From contig DOAQ01000048.1 of the NCBI GenBank assembly GCA_003506435.1, forward strand, positions 96,423-160,422: a DNA stretch of 64,000 nt, written 5' to 3'. The notes below the pieces were generated by a model. It saw only the letters and a list, made by a program, of their open reading frames with translations. It made no database searches and was not told the origin of the DNA. This DNA comes from Prolixibacteraceae bacterium. Lineage in GTDB: Bacteria; Bacteroidota; Bacteroidia; Bacteroidales; Prolixibacteraceae. Position numbers and translations under genes: made by a program. Of the stretch, positions 27,948-36,114 are shown in pieces; position 1 is the first letter of the stretch; each line of letters starts with the position of its first letter.

Positions 27948-28841
27948 TTATATGAGTAAGATTTGTTTTTTTGATTCAAGAAGCATTTCGCCAAACAATT
28001 CGAGGTCGTCGGCTATTATGTCGGGACGAAAAGTTGAATTATTCACATCTTCGAGAGAGCTTTCACCGGTTAATACCAATACTCCCAATGCCTTCGAGTC
28101 CAGAGCCATTTTCAGGTCGGTATACAGGCGGTCGCCCACCATGGCAACCTGCGATGCCTGAAGTTTGTATTTTTGCAATATTCCGTCCAGCATCCGGGGG
28201 TCCGGTTTCCCGGCAACGGCATTCGGAGTGCGTCCGGTTGCTTCGTTCAGACAGGAACAGATGGAGCCACAGTCGACCAAAGTGGTTGGTTGATCGGTTG
28301 GACACACCTTATCTGGATTGGTTGCGATATAGGGCAATCCTTGTCCGATCCACCATGCGGCCCGGCAGAGGCGGGAATATGTCAGCGACATGTCGAACCC
28401 AACGACTACGGCATCCGGATGGTCGTCCGCATCATCTTCCGTTGGTTTGTACCCTGCATTTTCAAACTCCCTGATCATGCTTGGCGTGCCCAGAATAAAT
28501 AATCGTTTGACCTCGGGATAATGGCACTTCAGATATTCAATTGTAGCTTGCGCCGAAGTATATATTTCATCTTCAGTTGCTGATATCCCCATTCTTCTCA
28601 GGTGTGTTAAATAATCGTTGGTACTTCTGGACGGATTATTGGTAAGGAACGAATAACTGATATCCATTTCCTTCAATTTATTCAGAAAAGAGATGGTAAA
28701 AGGGAACAATGTTTTCCCGTTGTAAATGGTACCATCCATGTCCAAAGCAACATGCTTAATATCTTTTAACCTGTTTTGCAATTCAATGGGGTTATCAATC
28801 CCCATCTGATTGAAATACTTGTATTTAGTAAAATTTGTCAT
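27948..28841 (-). CDS. NagD-like HAD-IIA phosphatase
   Basis: The 297-residue protein has HAD motif I LDMDGTIYNG (nucleophile Asp near residue 34), motif II LTNNPSRS, GKPDPRML with the motif III Lys, and motif IV VGDRLYTDL. The IIA-type cap is typical of NagD, p-nitrophenylphosphatase and glycerol-3-phosphate/2-phosphoglycolate phosphatases. It is cytoplasmic. The gene is packed 9 bases after the GlpT-type transporter gene, so dephosphorylation of an imported polyol phosphate is the likely job. Substrate by inference only. Confidence 0.88.
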   Translation of the reverse strand: MTNFTKYKYFNQMGIDNPIELQNRLKDIKHVALDMDGTIYNGKTLFPFTISFLNKLKEMDISYSFLTNNPSRSTNDYLTHLRRMGISATEDEIYTSAQATIEYLKCHYPEVKRLFILGTPSMIREFENAGYKPTEDDADDHPDAVVVGFDMSLTYSRLCRAAWWIGQGLPYIATNPDKVCPTDQPTTLVDCGSICSCLNEATGRTPNAVAGKPDPRMLDGILQKYKLQASQVAMVGDRLYTDLKMALDSKALGVLVLTGESSLEDVNNSTFRPDIIADDLELFGEMLLESKKQILLI

Positions 28842-28850
28842 AGTTATTTA

Positions 28851-30149
28851 TTAATCATCATAGCCATCGGCTTTGGCCTTCCATGCCAGTGCAAACACCA
28901 GAGTCCCGGTAATTCCGAGAATAATTAATACTCCGATAGCGTAATTCCATCCAAGATTATCTGCAATCATACCCAATCCCCATCCGGAAACGATTGTGCT
29001 GGCGTATCCAAAAAGTCCGGTAAATCCGATTGCAGTTGCTGCTGCGCGTTTGGTTGCAAGGTTTGCTACCGCAATTCCTACCAAGGCTTGAGGACCGTAT
29101 ATACTGAACCCGGCTGCCATTAAAATTCCTGCCATCAATGCGGGAGAGGCGTCGATTTGCCAAAACAGGAAAATGAAAAAGGCAGCCAAAGCCATACAGA
29201 TAACGGCAACACGGGCTCCCCGTCCTCCGAAAAATTTATCCGTTGCCCATCCTGCCAGCAGCATTCCTATGATTCCGGAAATTTCAAACCCTGCCACCAT
29301 CCATCCTGCATGATGAATGGAAACTCCTTTCCATTCGCTCAGAAGTGTTGGTCCCCAGTCTAAAACTGCATAACGCACTGTGTATACAAAGAAGTTGGCA
29401 ATGGCGATAATCCAGATATAGGGGTTGAGGAATACTTTCTTCCGTACAAATTGTTTGAATTCAAGTGATTTGCTGTCTCCTTCTTCCTTGTGATTTTTAT
29501 TGTCTGATGTTATTTCCGGCAATCCAACTGATGACGGGGTATCCCGCAATGTAAACCACAAAAATGCAGCTCCTGCCAGTGCAATGGCCGATGGTACAAA
29601 AAAGCACCATCGCCAGCCAAGCGAAACAACGTATCCGGTAATGATCACTACCAGACCAGCTCCGATCGAATGCGATGTATTCCAGACCGACATTTTCGTT
29701 GCCAGTTCTTTCGGAGGAATCCAGTGTGTCAGCAAGCGGGCACAGGGAGGAAATCCCATTCCCTGAAACCAACCATTCATTATCCAGACAATTCCGAACA
29801 TCAAAACGGCAGAACTGAACCCAAATGCAATATTGCAGAATGCTGCGAGGACCAGGCCGGTTACCATAAAGTAACGTGCGTTTACCCGGTCGCCGATGAA
29901 CCCGTTTGCAAATTTTGAGACTCCGTAAACCAAACCGTGCAACGTAAGAAATATCCCCAATTCAGCTTTGGTAATTCCCAGGTCAGCTTGCATGGCAGGC
30001 ATGGCGATGCTCAGGTTTTTCCGTACGAAATAGAACATCGCATAACCGATCATAGTGGTAATAATGACCCTGGTTTGCCAGTATTTAAAGCGTTTGGCAG
30101 TTTCCGGGGGCATCGTCGAATAGCTATCCTGATTATTTTTCACACTCAT
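28851..30149 (-). CDS. OPA-family organophosphate:phosphate antiporter (GlpT-like)
   Basis: The 432-residue, 12-segment protein has the GlpT/UhpT signature block GWFQGMGFPPC and conserves both phosphate-binding arginines of GlpT: Arg43 in FYFVRKNLS and Arg259 in VYTVRYAVLDWGP. It should import a sugar or polyol phosphate, most likely glycerol phosphate, in exchange for Pi. The gene lies 10 bases after the glycerol-1-phosphate dehydrogenase gene. Whether it prefers sn-1 or sn-3 glycerol phosphate cannot be read from the sequence. Confidence 0.9.
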   Translation of the reverse strand: MSVKNNQDSYSTMPPETAKRFKYWQTRVIITTMIGYAMFYFVRKNLSIAMPAMQADLGITKAELGIFLTLHGLVYGVSKFANGFIGDRVNARYFMVTGLVLAAFCNIAFGFSSAVLMFGIVWIMNGWFQGMGFPPCARLLTHWIPPKELATKMSVWNTSHSIGAGLVVIITGYVVSLGWRWCFFVPSAIALAGAAFLWFTLRDTPSSVGLPEITSDNKNHKEEGDSKSLEFKQFVRKKVFLNPYIWIIAIANFFVYTVRYAVLDWGPTLLSEWKGVSIHHAGWMVAGFEISGIIGMLLAGWATDKFFGGRGARVAVICMALAAFFIFLFWQIDASPALMAGILMAAGFSIYGPQALVGIAVANLATKRAAATAIGFTGLFGYASTIVSGWGLGMIADNLGWNYAIGVLIILGITGTLVFALAWKAKADGYDD

Positions 30150-30159
30150 TGGTTATATC

Positions 30160-31494
30160 TTATATTTTCCAGATTCCACCTTTTCCGAATAACCCGTCCA
30201 ACCATTTTTCGAAAAGGTTTGTCCGGACAGCGAGATCAAGAACTGTAAACCTGCGGCGGAGGTATTGCGCACGGATAAATGTTTCGCGCAACCGGGCGCG
30301 TGATATTCCTATTTCTTCCGGTTCGGTAGGGGCACCGACCAGCTTCAGTCGTTTTTTCGCTTCTGCATAAGGAACCAGTTGCTTTTTTAGGTCTGTTTTT
30401 ATTTCAGGCCATTTTTGAACTAATAAATTCAACTGATCGGCTAACGCTTCACGTGAAATATATTTTGCCCTTGTTTCCTGTAACCCGATTTCAGGGAAAT
30501 CAGTTCCTTCGAAAATTTTTAGCGCTTGTTTGTCCGATTCTTCCGGAGTTGGCCATGCATTGCAACAAGCTTTCACATCCAGTTTTTCGATGGGTGTTTC
30601 AAGAATTTTTTCATAGAAAGCCAATATGGATAATGTGCCAATACTGACCTGGAACCCGTGCGAAACATGTTCTCCGTTGTTCAGGTGGTGTTCCATGTTC
30701 CATAAATGGCTGAACTGATGTTCTGCTCCCGAAGCCGGACGGCTTGTTTTGTGCCATTGCATGGCAAATCCGCCCAGCATCAACCCTTCCGTCAGATTTG
30801 AAATGGCCTCCTGATTTCCGGATTTTACTCCTTGCGGGTCAGACAAAGAATCGTGCAAACCATCCTGAACAATTGACCAGGCTTGTTTGTCGATTGGCTC
30901 CACGTTCAGTCGGTCGGATAAAATCCAGTCAGCCCCGGCGGTTATTTTGGCAAACAGGTCAGCATAACCGGAGGCGGTCATTTCGGAAGGGGCTTCGCTG
31001 ATAATATCAATATCAGCAAGGCAGGCTTGCGGAGCCGGACAGTTGAATGTTTGCTTGGCCCCGTCGGCTGTAATCGATGCTCCAAATGCGGTATAGCCAT
31101 CCATCGATGCGGCGGTGGCTACGCATATATATCTTCTTCCGGTCAGGTGAGAAGCAAGTTTTACCAGGTCGTTGATGGTACCCGACCCCACAGCAACAGG
31201 TATTGCTTCATTCGTTTTCAGAAATGCAGTCAACTGATCGATGTATGAGTATTCTGCATGAAGTTCGGGATCATTAAAAATGAAAGGTTCTGCCTGATTG
31301 ATTTCCTGTGTTTTTAGAGATTCATAAACAGCAGCTCCTGCTACCCTGTACGTGTTGTTATCTGCTATTATTACAGCCGTTTTACCGGGAAACTGTTCGG
31401 TAAACATTTCGGGTACCTGATTTAATATGCCCGATCCGATTCGTAGCGCCCGGGTTTCATTTGCTGCTTTTAGTGCATTTTCAATTTTCGACAT
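30160..31494 (-). CDS. sn-glycerol-1-phosphate dehydrogenase (AraM/EgsA type)
   Basis: The 444-residue protein matches the AraM/EgsA group of metal-dependent dehydrogenases: VGSGTINDLVK (nucleotide-binding glycine region), TAASMDGYTAFGA, GYADLFAK, and the metal-binding His residues in GAEHQFSH and HVSHGFQ. Characterised members interconvert glycerol-1-phosphate and dihydroxyacetone phosphate with NAD(P). In archaea and Bacillus the direction is synthetic, but here the operon (phosphodiesterase, transporter, phosphatase) points to oxidation. The C-terminal 100 residues are an extension typical of AraM. The start ATG is unambiguous. Confidence 0.88.
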   Translation of the reverse strand: MSKIENALKAANETRALRIGSGILNQVPEMFTEQFPGKTAVIIADNNTYRVAGAAVYESLKTQEINQAEPFIFNDPELHAEYSYIDQLTAFLKTNEAIPVAVGSGTINDLVKLASHLTGRRYICVATAASMDGYTAFGASITADGAKQTFNCPAPQACLADIDIISEAPSEMTASGYADLFAKITAGADWILSDRLNVEPIDKQAWSIVQDGLHDSLSDPQGVKSGNQEAISNLTEGLMLGGFAMQWHKTSRPASGAEHQFSHLWNMEHHLNNGEHVSHGFQVSIGTLSILAFYEKILETPIEKLDVKACCNAWPTPEESDKQALKIFEGTDFPEIGLQETRAKYISREALADQLNLLVQKWPEIKTDLKKQLVPYAEAKKRLKLVGAPTEPEEIGISRARLRETFIRAQYLRRRFTVLDLAVRTNLFEKWLDGLFGKGGIWKI

Positions 31495-31508
31495 GATTGT
31501 GTACTAAT

Positions 31509-32441
31509 TTAATTTGATTGGAGGATTGCCCATATTTCAGTCGGTATATCCGATTCGATAACATCCGGCTGTTTCTTTATATCTTCTTTGTATGCTTTTT
31601 TACGTTCGCCCGGAGTTCCCAGTTTGTCGTGTGTAGGTGCGTACGAAACCATGCAACGTACACCTTTTGAACGCAACATATTTACGATTTTCTCATTTTC
31701 TGCATCAATGGTGTAGCCTACATAGGCAATCATATTTTTCCACGGAACTCCTGAAATTGAAAGGTCTTCGAATTCTTTGGCATTGCGGGAAAAAGCTGAC
31801 ATCATAATACCGGGAAACCGGTCGTAATAATACCGCGCTTGGGCGCCTGTGTGTACTGTCAGCATCACATGCTTTTCTGCTTTGTGCTTTTTTATCAAAG
31901 CAGCGATCATCTTCATTGGAACATCTTTTTTATCCAGGTTGATAATCGTTTTTCCCCTGCTCCAAACAATAACTTCCTCCAATGTTGGTATTTTGCATGA
32001 AGTAACATTTCCGTCACTGTCTTTCAATCGTACGGATAGGAGTTCTTCCCATGTATAATTCGACAGTTTTCCTTTGCCGGTAGTTGTCCGGTCGAGAGTT
32101 GCATCGTGCATTAACACGACGACGCTGTCTTTGGTTAATCGAGGATCAATCTCGAAAATGGCGGGCATTTTGTCCAACACATTTTGAAACCCTTCCAAAC
32201 TGTTTTCAGGGAAATTTTTTTCACGACCCCCACGATGCCCGCTAACGAGAATGGTTCCATCGCCTTTGTATTTGAAAAAGTTTTGCAACTCTTTCGTATT
32301 ACTGAAATGGATATAGTTATCTTTTACTATTTGGGCTGAGACCTTAGTTGCAAAAGAAATAGAACTAACCAGAATCAGGATAGTGATAATTTTTGAAAGT
32401 GACAATCTGAATATTGTAATATTTTTATTTATTTTTTTCAT
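31509..32441 (-). CDS. periplasmic glycerophosphodiester phosphodiesterase
   Basis: The frame opens at 32510, but the ATG at 32441 starts a signal peptide (hydrophobic near residues 18-32, AxA-type site before Gln38), giving 310 residues. The GDPD catalytic set is complete: HRGG (His69), Glu79 in PENS, EIDPR (Glu97, Asp99) and HDATLDRTTTG (His112). It cleaves glycerophosphodiesters to glycerol phosphate plus an alcohol. As first gene behind the main promoter it should be the most highly expressed of the cluster. Its product feeds the transporter two genes down. Confidence 0.92.
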   Translation of the reverse strand: MKKINKNITIFRLSLSKIITILILVSSISFATKVSAQIVKDNYIHFSNTKELQNFFKYKGDGTILVSGHRGGREKNFPENSLEGFQNVLDKMPAIFEIDPRLTKDSVVVLMHDATLDRTTTGKGKLSNYTWEELLSVRLKDSDGNVTSCKIPTLEEVIVWSRGKTIINLDKKDVPMKMIAALIKKHKAEKHVMLTVHTGAQARYYYDRFPGIMMSAFSRNAKEFEDLSISGVPWKNMIAYVGYTIDAENEKIVNMLRSKGVRCMVSYAPTHDKLGTPGERKKAYKEDIKKQPDVIESDIPTEIWAILQSN

Positions 32442-32479
32442 TTCATCGGTGTTTGTGTTCTTTTTATTTCTTTTGGTTG

Positions 32480-32511
32480 CAAAATAAGTTATAAAAAGAA
32501 ATAAAAACAAA
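32480..32511 (-). promoter_or_regulatory. promoter of the glycerol-phosphate operon
   Basis: On the minus strand TTTG (32508-32511) is followed after 21 bases by TATTTTG (32480-32486), a one-base-shorter version of TAnnTTTG. The spacer coincides with two of the 10-bp repeats at 32491-32520, so a bound repressor would block it. Confidence 0.55.
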
Positions 32512-32534
32512 TAAAACGAAATTTTTTTTCGTTT
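32491..32534. promoter_or_regulatory. probable DeoR operator: three phased 10-bp repeats plus an inverted copy
   Basis: ATAAAAAGAA, ATAAAAACAA and ATAAAACGAA follow one another without gap (32491-32520). The last overlaps AAACGAAA (32514-32521), which is repeated inverted as TTTCGTTT (32527-32534). DeoR-family repressors such as AgaR use tandem TTTCGTTT-like half-sites. The array lies between the divergent gene pair and overlaps the operon promoter. Confidence 0.6.
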
Positions 32535-32554
32535 ACCTGTTATCCTTCTACATC

Positions 32555-32587
32555 TTTGTTTTTTTTAGGATAATAATTGTATTTTTG
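32555..32587 (+). promoter_or_regulatory. promoter of the DeoR-family regulator gene
   Basis: TTTG (32555-32558), a 21-base spacer and TATTTTTG (32580-32587), an exact TAnnTTTG. The ATG at 32628 lies 40 bases downstream. This rules out the longer frame that begins with TTG at 32577, inside the promoter. Confidence 0.72.
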
Positions 32588-32627
32588 GCCTGAAATAGGG
32601 CGGTACATTATTAAAATTGGAAAAGTC

Positions 32628-33392
32628 ATGGCCAGTATTGCAGAAAGACACAAGTATATCCTTGATTCTTTGAATAAAGACGGTTTCGTGAAAGTTATTG
32701 ATGTTGCAAAATCTTTAAATGTTACAACTGTTACGATTCGTAAAGATTTGAAATATCTGGAAGAAAAAAAATTTCTTTTCAGGACTCATGGTAGCGCCAG
32801 CCCGATTAATCCCCATGCCATTGATTTAAATATTACAGAAAAAGAAAAAATAAAGAGGGAAGAAAAAAAACGTATTGCCCAGGCAGCTCAAAATATAATA
32901 GAAAAAGATGATTCAATTATTGTGGGGGCGGGATCTACTGTTTTTGCTTTTGCCGAACAAATCCGGCCGATCGATAACCTGACGGTTGTTACAGCTTCCC
33001 TTAAAGTGTCAATCTTATTGAATGAAATCAACAATGTGAATGTTATTCAACTGGGGGGAACAGTTCGGAAAAATTCTGTTTCTGTAATTGGTGATCACAC
33101 GTCACGTTTTCTCGAAGACATTACCTGTTCCAAACTTTTCATGGGAGTTGACGGGATTGATTCGGAATTTGGAATTACGAATTCAAATATTGAAGAGGCC
33201 CAGTTAAACAAGAGAATGATAGATGCTTCATTGAAAACAATCATATTGGCTGACTCTTCGAAATTCGGAAAAAGAGGTTTCGGAAGGATTTGCAGCCTCG
33301 ACAGGGTTGATGTTATCATCACCGATTCAGGAATTACCGATTCGATGGCAAAGATGATCGACGGATTCGGAATCGAATTAATTATAGTTTAA
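32628..33392 (+). CDS. DeoR/GlpR-family transcriptional regulator
   Basis: The 254-residue protein has an N-terminal winged helix (residues 1-55; ERHKYILDSLNKDGFVKV, VTTVTIRKDLKYLE) and the DeoR C-terminal sensor domain with VGAGSTVFAF and MGVDGID motifs. These proteins usually repress and release on binding a phosphorylated sugar or polyol. It is transcribed away from the glycerol-phosphate operon, and the repeats between the genes are candidate operators. A glycerol phosphate or dihydroxyacetone phosphate is the plausible inducer, inferred from context. Confidence 0.92.
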   Translation: MASIAERHKYILDSLNKDGFVKVIDVAKSLNVTTVTIRKDLKYLEEKKFLFRTHGSASPINPHAIDLNITEKEKIKREEKKRIAQAAQNIIEKDDSIIVGAGSTVFAFAEQIRPIDNLTVVTASLKVSILLNEINNVNVIQLGGTVRKNSVSVIGDHTSRFLEDITCSKLFMGVDGIDSEFGITNSNIEEAQLNKRMIDASLKTIILADSSKFGKRGFGRICSLDRVDVIITDSGITDSMAKMIDGFGIELIIV

Positions 33393-33473
33393 CCGACAAA
33401 AACAGTTTGCTGAAAATCGATAAGTCTGTTTCGCGTGATCGGAACACAGTGACCGGGCCTCAAAAGGCTGCTT

Positions 33474-33923
33474 TTATAGCTTTACTTTAACAACTACTTT
33501 TTTAACAGTCGATGTTTTTCCTGTGCTGACTCCTGGCTGGTGCAAATCGTGCGGATAATAAATTGCAAACATGCCAGGTTCAAACGTAAGCCGTGTGACG
33601 GGTACATTATAAAAAGCAAAATCCTTTTCATCATTGTAGGCAACGTTCGGTTCCTGGTTTGTCAGCGGGGCATAACCCATCGCTTCTTCTCCTGAAACAA
33701 TAAATTGTACATCAATATATTTCCGGTGTGCTTCAATCTTGGAATCTGCTTCCGGTTTTGTTTCATACTCGTTTACAACTGCGTAAATCAGGTCGCCGTC
33801 AATGACATACTTTCCTTTTTCAATTCCGGAGAAATCGGTTTCTGCAATATATTTTAAAGCAATTGCTATTCTTTCTCCCAGCCCAGCATAAATACTGATG
33901 TTTTCAATACGATCTGCAATCAT
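33474..33923 (-). CDS. YhcH/YjgK/YiaL-family protein
   Basis: The 149-residue protein is a full-length member of the DUF386 cupin-like family: SKIEAHRKYIDVQFIVSGEE, with metal-binding His, and YYPHDLHQPG. E. coli YhcH (NanQ) helps open or mutarotate sialic acid, and others are linked to sugar-acid use. Here the gene lies convergent to the DeoR regulator and has no sugar-acid neighbour within 9 kb. A role in sugar anomer conversion is family knowledge, and the actual substrate is open. Confidence 0.88.
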   Translation of the reverse strand: MIADRIENISIYAGLGERIAIALKYIAETDFSGIEKGKYVIDGDLIYAVVNEYETKPEADSKIEAHRKYIDVQFIVSGEEAMGYAPLTNQEPNVAYNDEKDFAFYNVPVTRLTFEPGMFAIYYPHDLHQPGVSTGKTSTVKKVVVKVKL

Positions 33924-33982
33924 CTTTTCGGTGATTAAATTTTTGTGCGAACTTAACGAATGTGCAGAAAATAAAAAACAAG

Positions 33983-34510
33983 TTACCGTCTTTTCTTTCC
34001 CGGAAACAAATCGAGCAGGTTGAAGCCAAACCCGGGAGTCGATGCTCCGGGAGCATACGGATTAGCAGTTTGTGGCCCATAGCTGGTTTTATAGTCTGTC
34101 GGTTTTTTCATCAATCCGATCTGCTTATATATAAATTGCATATTCTTTTCAAAATTTGCTAAATCAACTTCATAACTTTTAACAATTACAGGACTGATTT
34201 CATAAGGCCGGATGCTTAGAAAAAATATATTTTCAGCCGCGCTTTTTTCGTTGCCATGGATAAACATCCGTTTGTACGAAATATGGTTTGTAACCAGCGA
34301 ATCGCCGGGTTGCACCCGTGTGCGGAAATGCCCGGAACTGTCAGTTGAAACGGCCATAAGTGTCCGACAATTAAGAAGATAAACACCTTCAACCGGGATT
34401 GAATCGGAATCGAATACATATCCGGAGAAAATGATTGTGCTGTCGGGAAGGGTTTGTGAAAATGTATCAAAAACTATAAAAAGCAAACAGACTACCGGTA
34501 ACCTTTTCAT
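33983..34510 (-). CDS. exported protein with carboxypeptidase-regulatory-like domain
   Basis: The ATG at 34510 starts a signal peptide (MKRLPVVCLLFIVFDTFSQ) and gives 175 residues. The mature part begins with a CarboxypepD_reg-like beta domain (IIFSGYVFDSDSIPVEGVYL...; about residues 25-105) as found at the front of TonB-dependent receptors, but there is no plug or barrel. A low-complexity C-terminus (NPYAPGASTPGFGFN) follows. Such stand-alone proteins are common in Bacteroidota and lack a known function. Confidence 0.7.
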   Translation of the reverse strand: MKRLPVVCLLFIVFDTFSQTLPDSTIIFSGYVFDSDSIPVEGVYLLNCRTLMAVSTDSSGHFRTRVQPGDSLVTNHISYKRMFIHGNEKSAAENIFFLSIRPYEISPVIVKSYEVDLANFEKNMQFIYKQIGLMKKPTDYKTSYGPQTANPYAPGASTPGFGFNLLDLFPGKKRR

Positions 34511-34782
34511 ACGACGATTATTGTACTGCAAGCTAGCTGTGAAAACCGTTAACAAAGTTGAAACAATTGTAAAAAGCATTAAGTAATCTTAAAACTGTTT
34601 TAACACAAACGAAAGGAATAAGCATAAGAATACCTGTCGGTTGTCAACAATTTTTATTAAGAACTAATTCAGATTAGAATTATTTTCAAAAACTTTTTGA
34701 CGAATCTTAAAATTATTTGTGATATTTGTTTTGCATTTACTTCATAAACTCTCAATACGTAACATTTTATAATTCAAACATC

Positions 34783-35958
34783 ATGTTTAAGATACAGACC
34801 TTAAATAAGATTGATAGCGAAGGGCTTAAGCTCTTTCTTGCAGACAAGTACGAAATTGCCGGCGACATGGCTAATCCCGACGCAATTGTAGTTCGAAGTG
34901 CCGCCATGCACGACATGGAAATGCCTTCAAGCCTGAAAGCAATTGCACGTGCCGGAGCGGGAGTAAACAATATCCCGATAGAAAAATGTACCGAAAAAGG
35001 TATTGTAGTGTTTAACACGCCGGGGGCCAATGCCAACGCTGTAAAAGAGCTGGTTATTGCCGGAATGCTGCTTTCGTCGCGTGGCATTGCACCTTCCATT
35101 GAATGGGCCAAAACCCTGATTGGTAAAGGAAGCGAAGTTCCTGCCCTGATCGAAGATGGTAAAAAGAACTACGGTGGAACGGAAATAAAAGGGAAAACTC
35201 TGGCCATTATCGGGCTGGGCGCCATTGGAGTACTTATCGCCAATGCTGCACAGGCTTTGGAAATGGACGTAGTGGGTTACGACCCGTACATATCGGTAAC
35301 ACAAGCATGGCATTTGAGCCGCAATGTAAAAAAAGCCGAAAGTATCGAGTCCCTTTTATCGAATGCCGATTTTGTTTCTATTAATGTTCCGCAGACTCCG
35401 GAAACCAAAGGCTATATTAATAAAAACACAATTAAAATGATGAAGGACGGGGTTAAAATCCTGAACTTTGCACGTGGTGGTTTGGTAAATAATAAAGATA
35501 TCAAAGAAGCGCTTGAATCGGGAAAAGTTTCATGCTATGTTACCGATTTCCCCGACGAAGAAGTGTTGATGATGAAAAATGTGGTTGCTATTCCTCACCT
35601 AGGCGCTTCAACTGAAGAATCGGAAACCAACTGTGCTATTATGGCCGTTGAACAGGTTCGTAATTACCTGGAAAAAGGGAATATCGTGAATTCGGTAAAC
35701 TTTCCGACCGCTGAGATGGACCGCAACGGGGGCGCACGTATTTTGATTGCCAACAAAAATGTCCCCAACATGGTGGGCCAGATTACTTCGAAACTTGCTT
35801 CCGAAGGAATTAATATTGCCAATATGCTGAATAAAAACAAGTCAGATATTGCTTACAATATTATTGATATTGATGGAGCTGACCCTTCAGATACATTGGT
35901 AGAAAAACTACTTTCTATTGATGGTGTATTTATGGCACGTATCCTTCATTCGAAATAG
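34783..35958 (+). CDS. serA: D-3-phosphoglycerate dehydrogenase
   Basis: SerA oxidises 3-phosphoglycerate to phosphohydroxypyruvate, the first step of serine synthesis. ATG 34783 (MFKIQTL) is chosen over an upstream ATG at 34726 because it matches the usual N-terminus and gives 391 residues. The NAD-binding GLGAIGVLIA, the catalytic Arg of NFARGGLV, Glu in PDEEV and His in IPHLGAS are seen, followed by a C-terminal ACT domain (about 315-391). No serC lies adjacent. A good terminator follows. Confidence 0.93.
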   Translation: MFKIQTLNKIDSEGLKLFLADKYEIAGDMANPDAIVVRSAAMHDMEMPSSLKAIARAGAGVNNIPIEKCTEKGIVVFNTPGANANAVKELVIAGMLLSSRGIAPSIEWAKTLIGKGSEVPALIEDGKKNYGGTEIKGKTLAIIGLGAIGVLIANAAQALEMDVVGYDPYISVTQAWHLSRNVKKAESIESLLSNADFVSINVPQTPETKGYINKNTIKMMKDGVKILNFARGGLVNNKDIKEALESGKVSCYVTDFPDEEVLMMKNVVAIPHLGASTEESETNCAIMAVEQVRNYLEKGNIVNSVNFPTAEMDRNGGARILIANKNVPNMVGQITSKLASEGINIANMLNKNKSDIAYNIIDIDGADPSDTLVEKLLSIDGVFMARILHSK

Positions 35959-35980
35959 AAAATAAAACGAACAATAGCGG

Positions 35981-36019
35981 CCCGGAATTATTTATTAAAT
36001 ATTTCCGGGTTTCTTTTTT
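35981..36019 (+). terminator. terminator of serA
   Basis: CCCGGAA (35981-35987) pairs with TTCCGGG (36003-36009), the intervening AT-rich bases can extend the stem, and a T-rich run (TTTCTTTTTT) follows. It lies 23 bases past the serA stop. Confidence 0.85.
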
Positions 36020-36047
36020 ATTTTCTGTTCCAATACAAATTAAATTC

Positions 36048-36055
36048 TATTTTTG
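36048..36055 (+). promoter_or_regulatory. -7 promoter element of tkt
   Basis: TATTTTTG matches TAnnTTTG exactly and lies 59 bases before the transketolase ATG, after the serA terminator. The -33 box is poorly conserved. Confidence 0.55.
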
Positions 36056-36114
36056 CAACTGACGATAAACCTTACCTGCATAACGATTTAATAATCTGGC
36101 AAAAAACGATTAAA

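Noticed and set aside
32577..32627. N-terminal extension of the DeoR regulator from TTG 32577
   Set aside because: It includes the -7 element at 32580-32587, so it would not be transcribed in full.
15197..33392. Ordinary polysaccharide utilization locus
   Set aside because: No glycoside hydrolase or polysaccharide lyase is present; phosphoesterases and glycerol-phosphate genes dominate.
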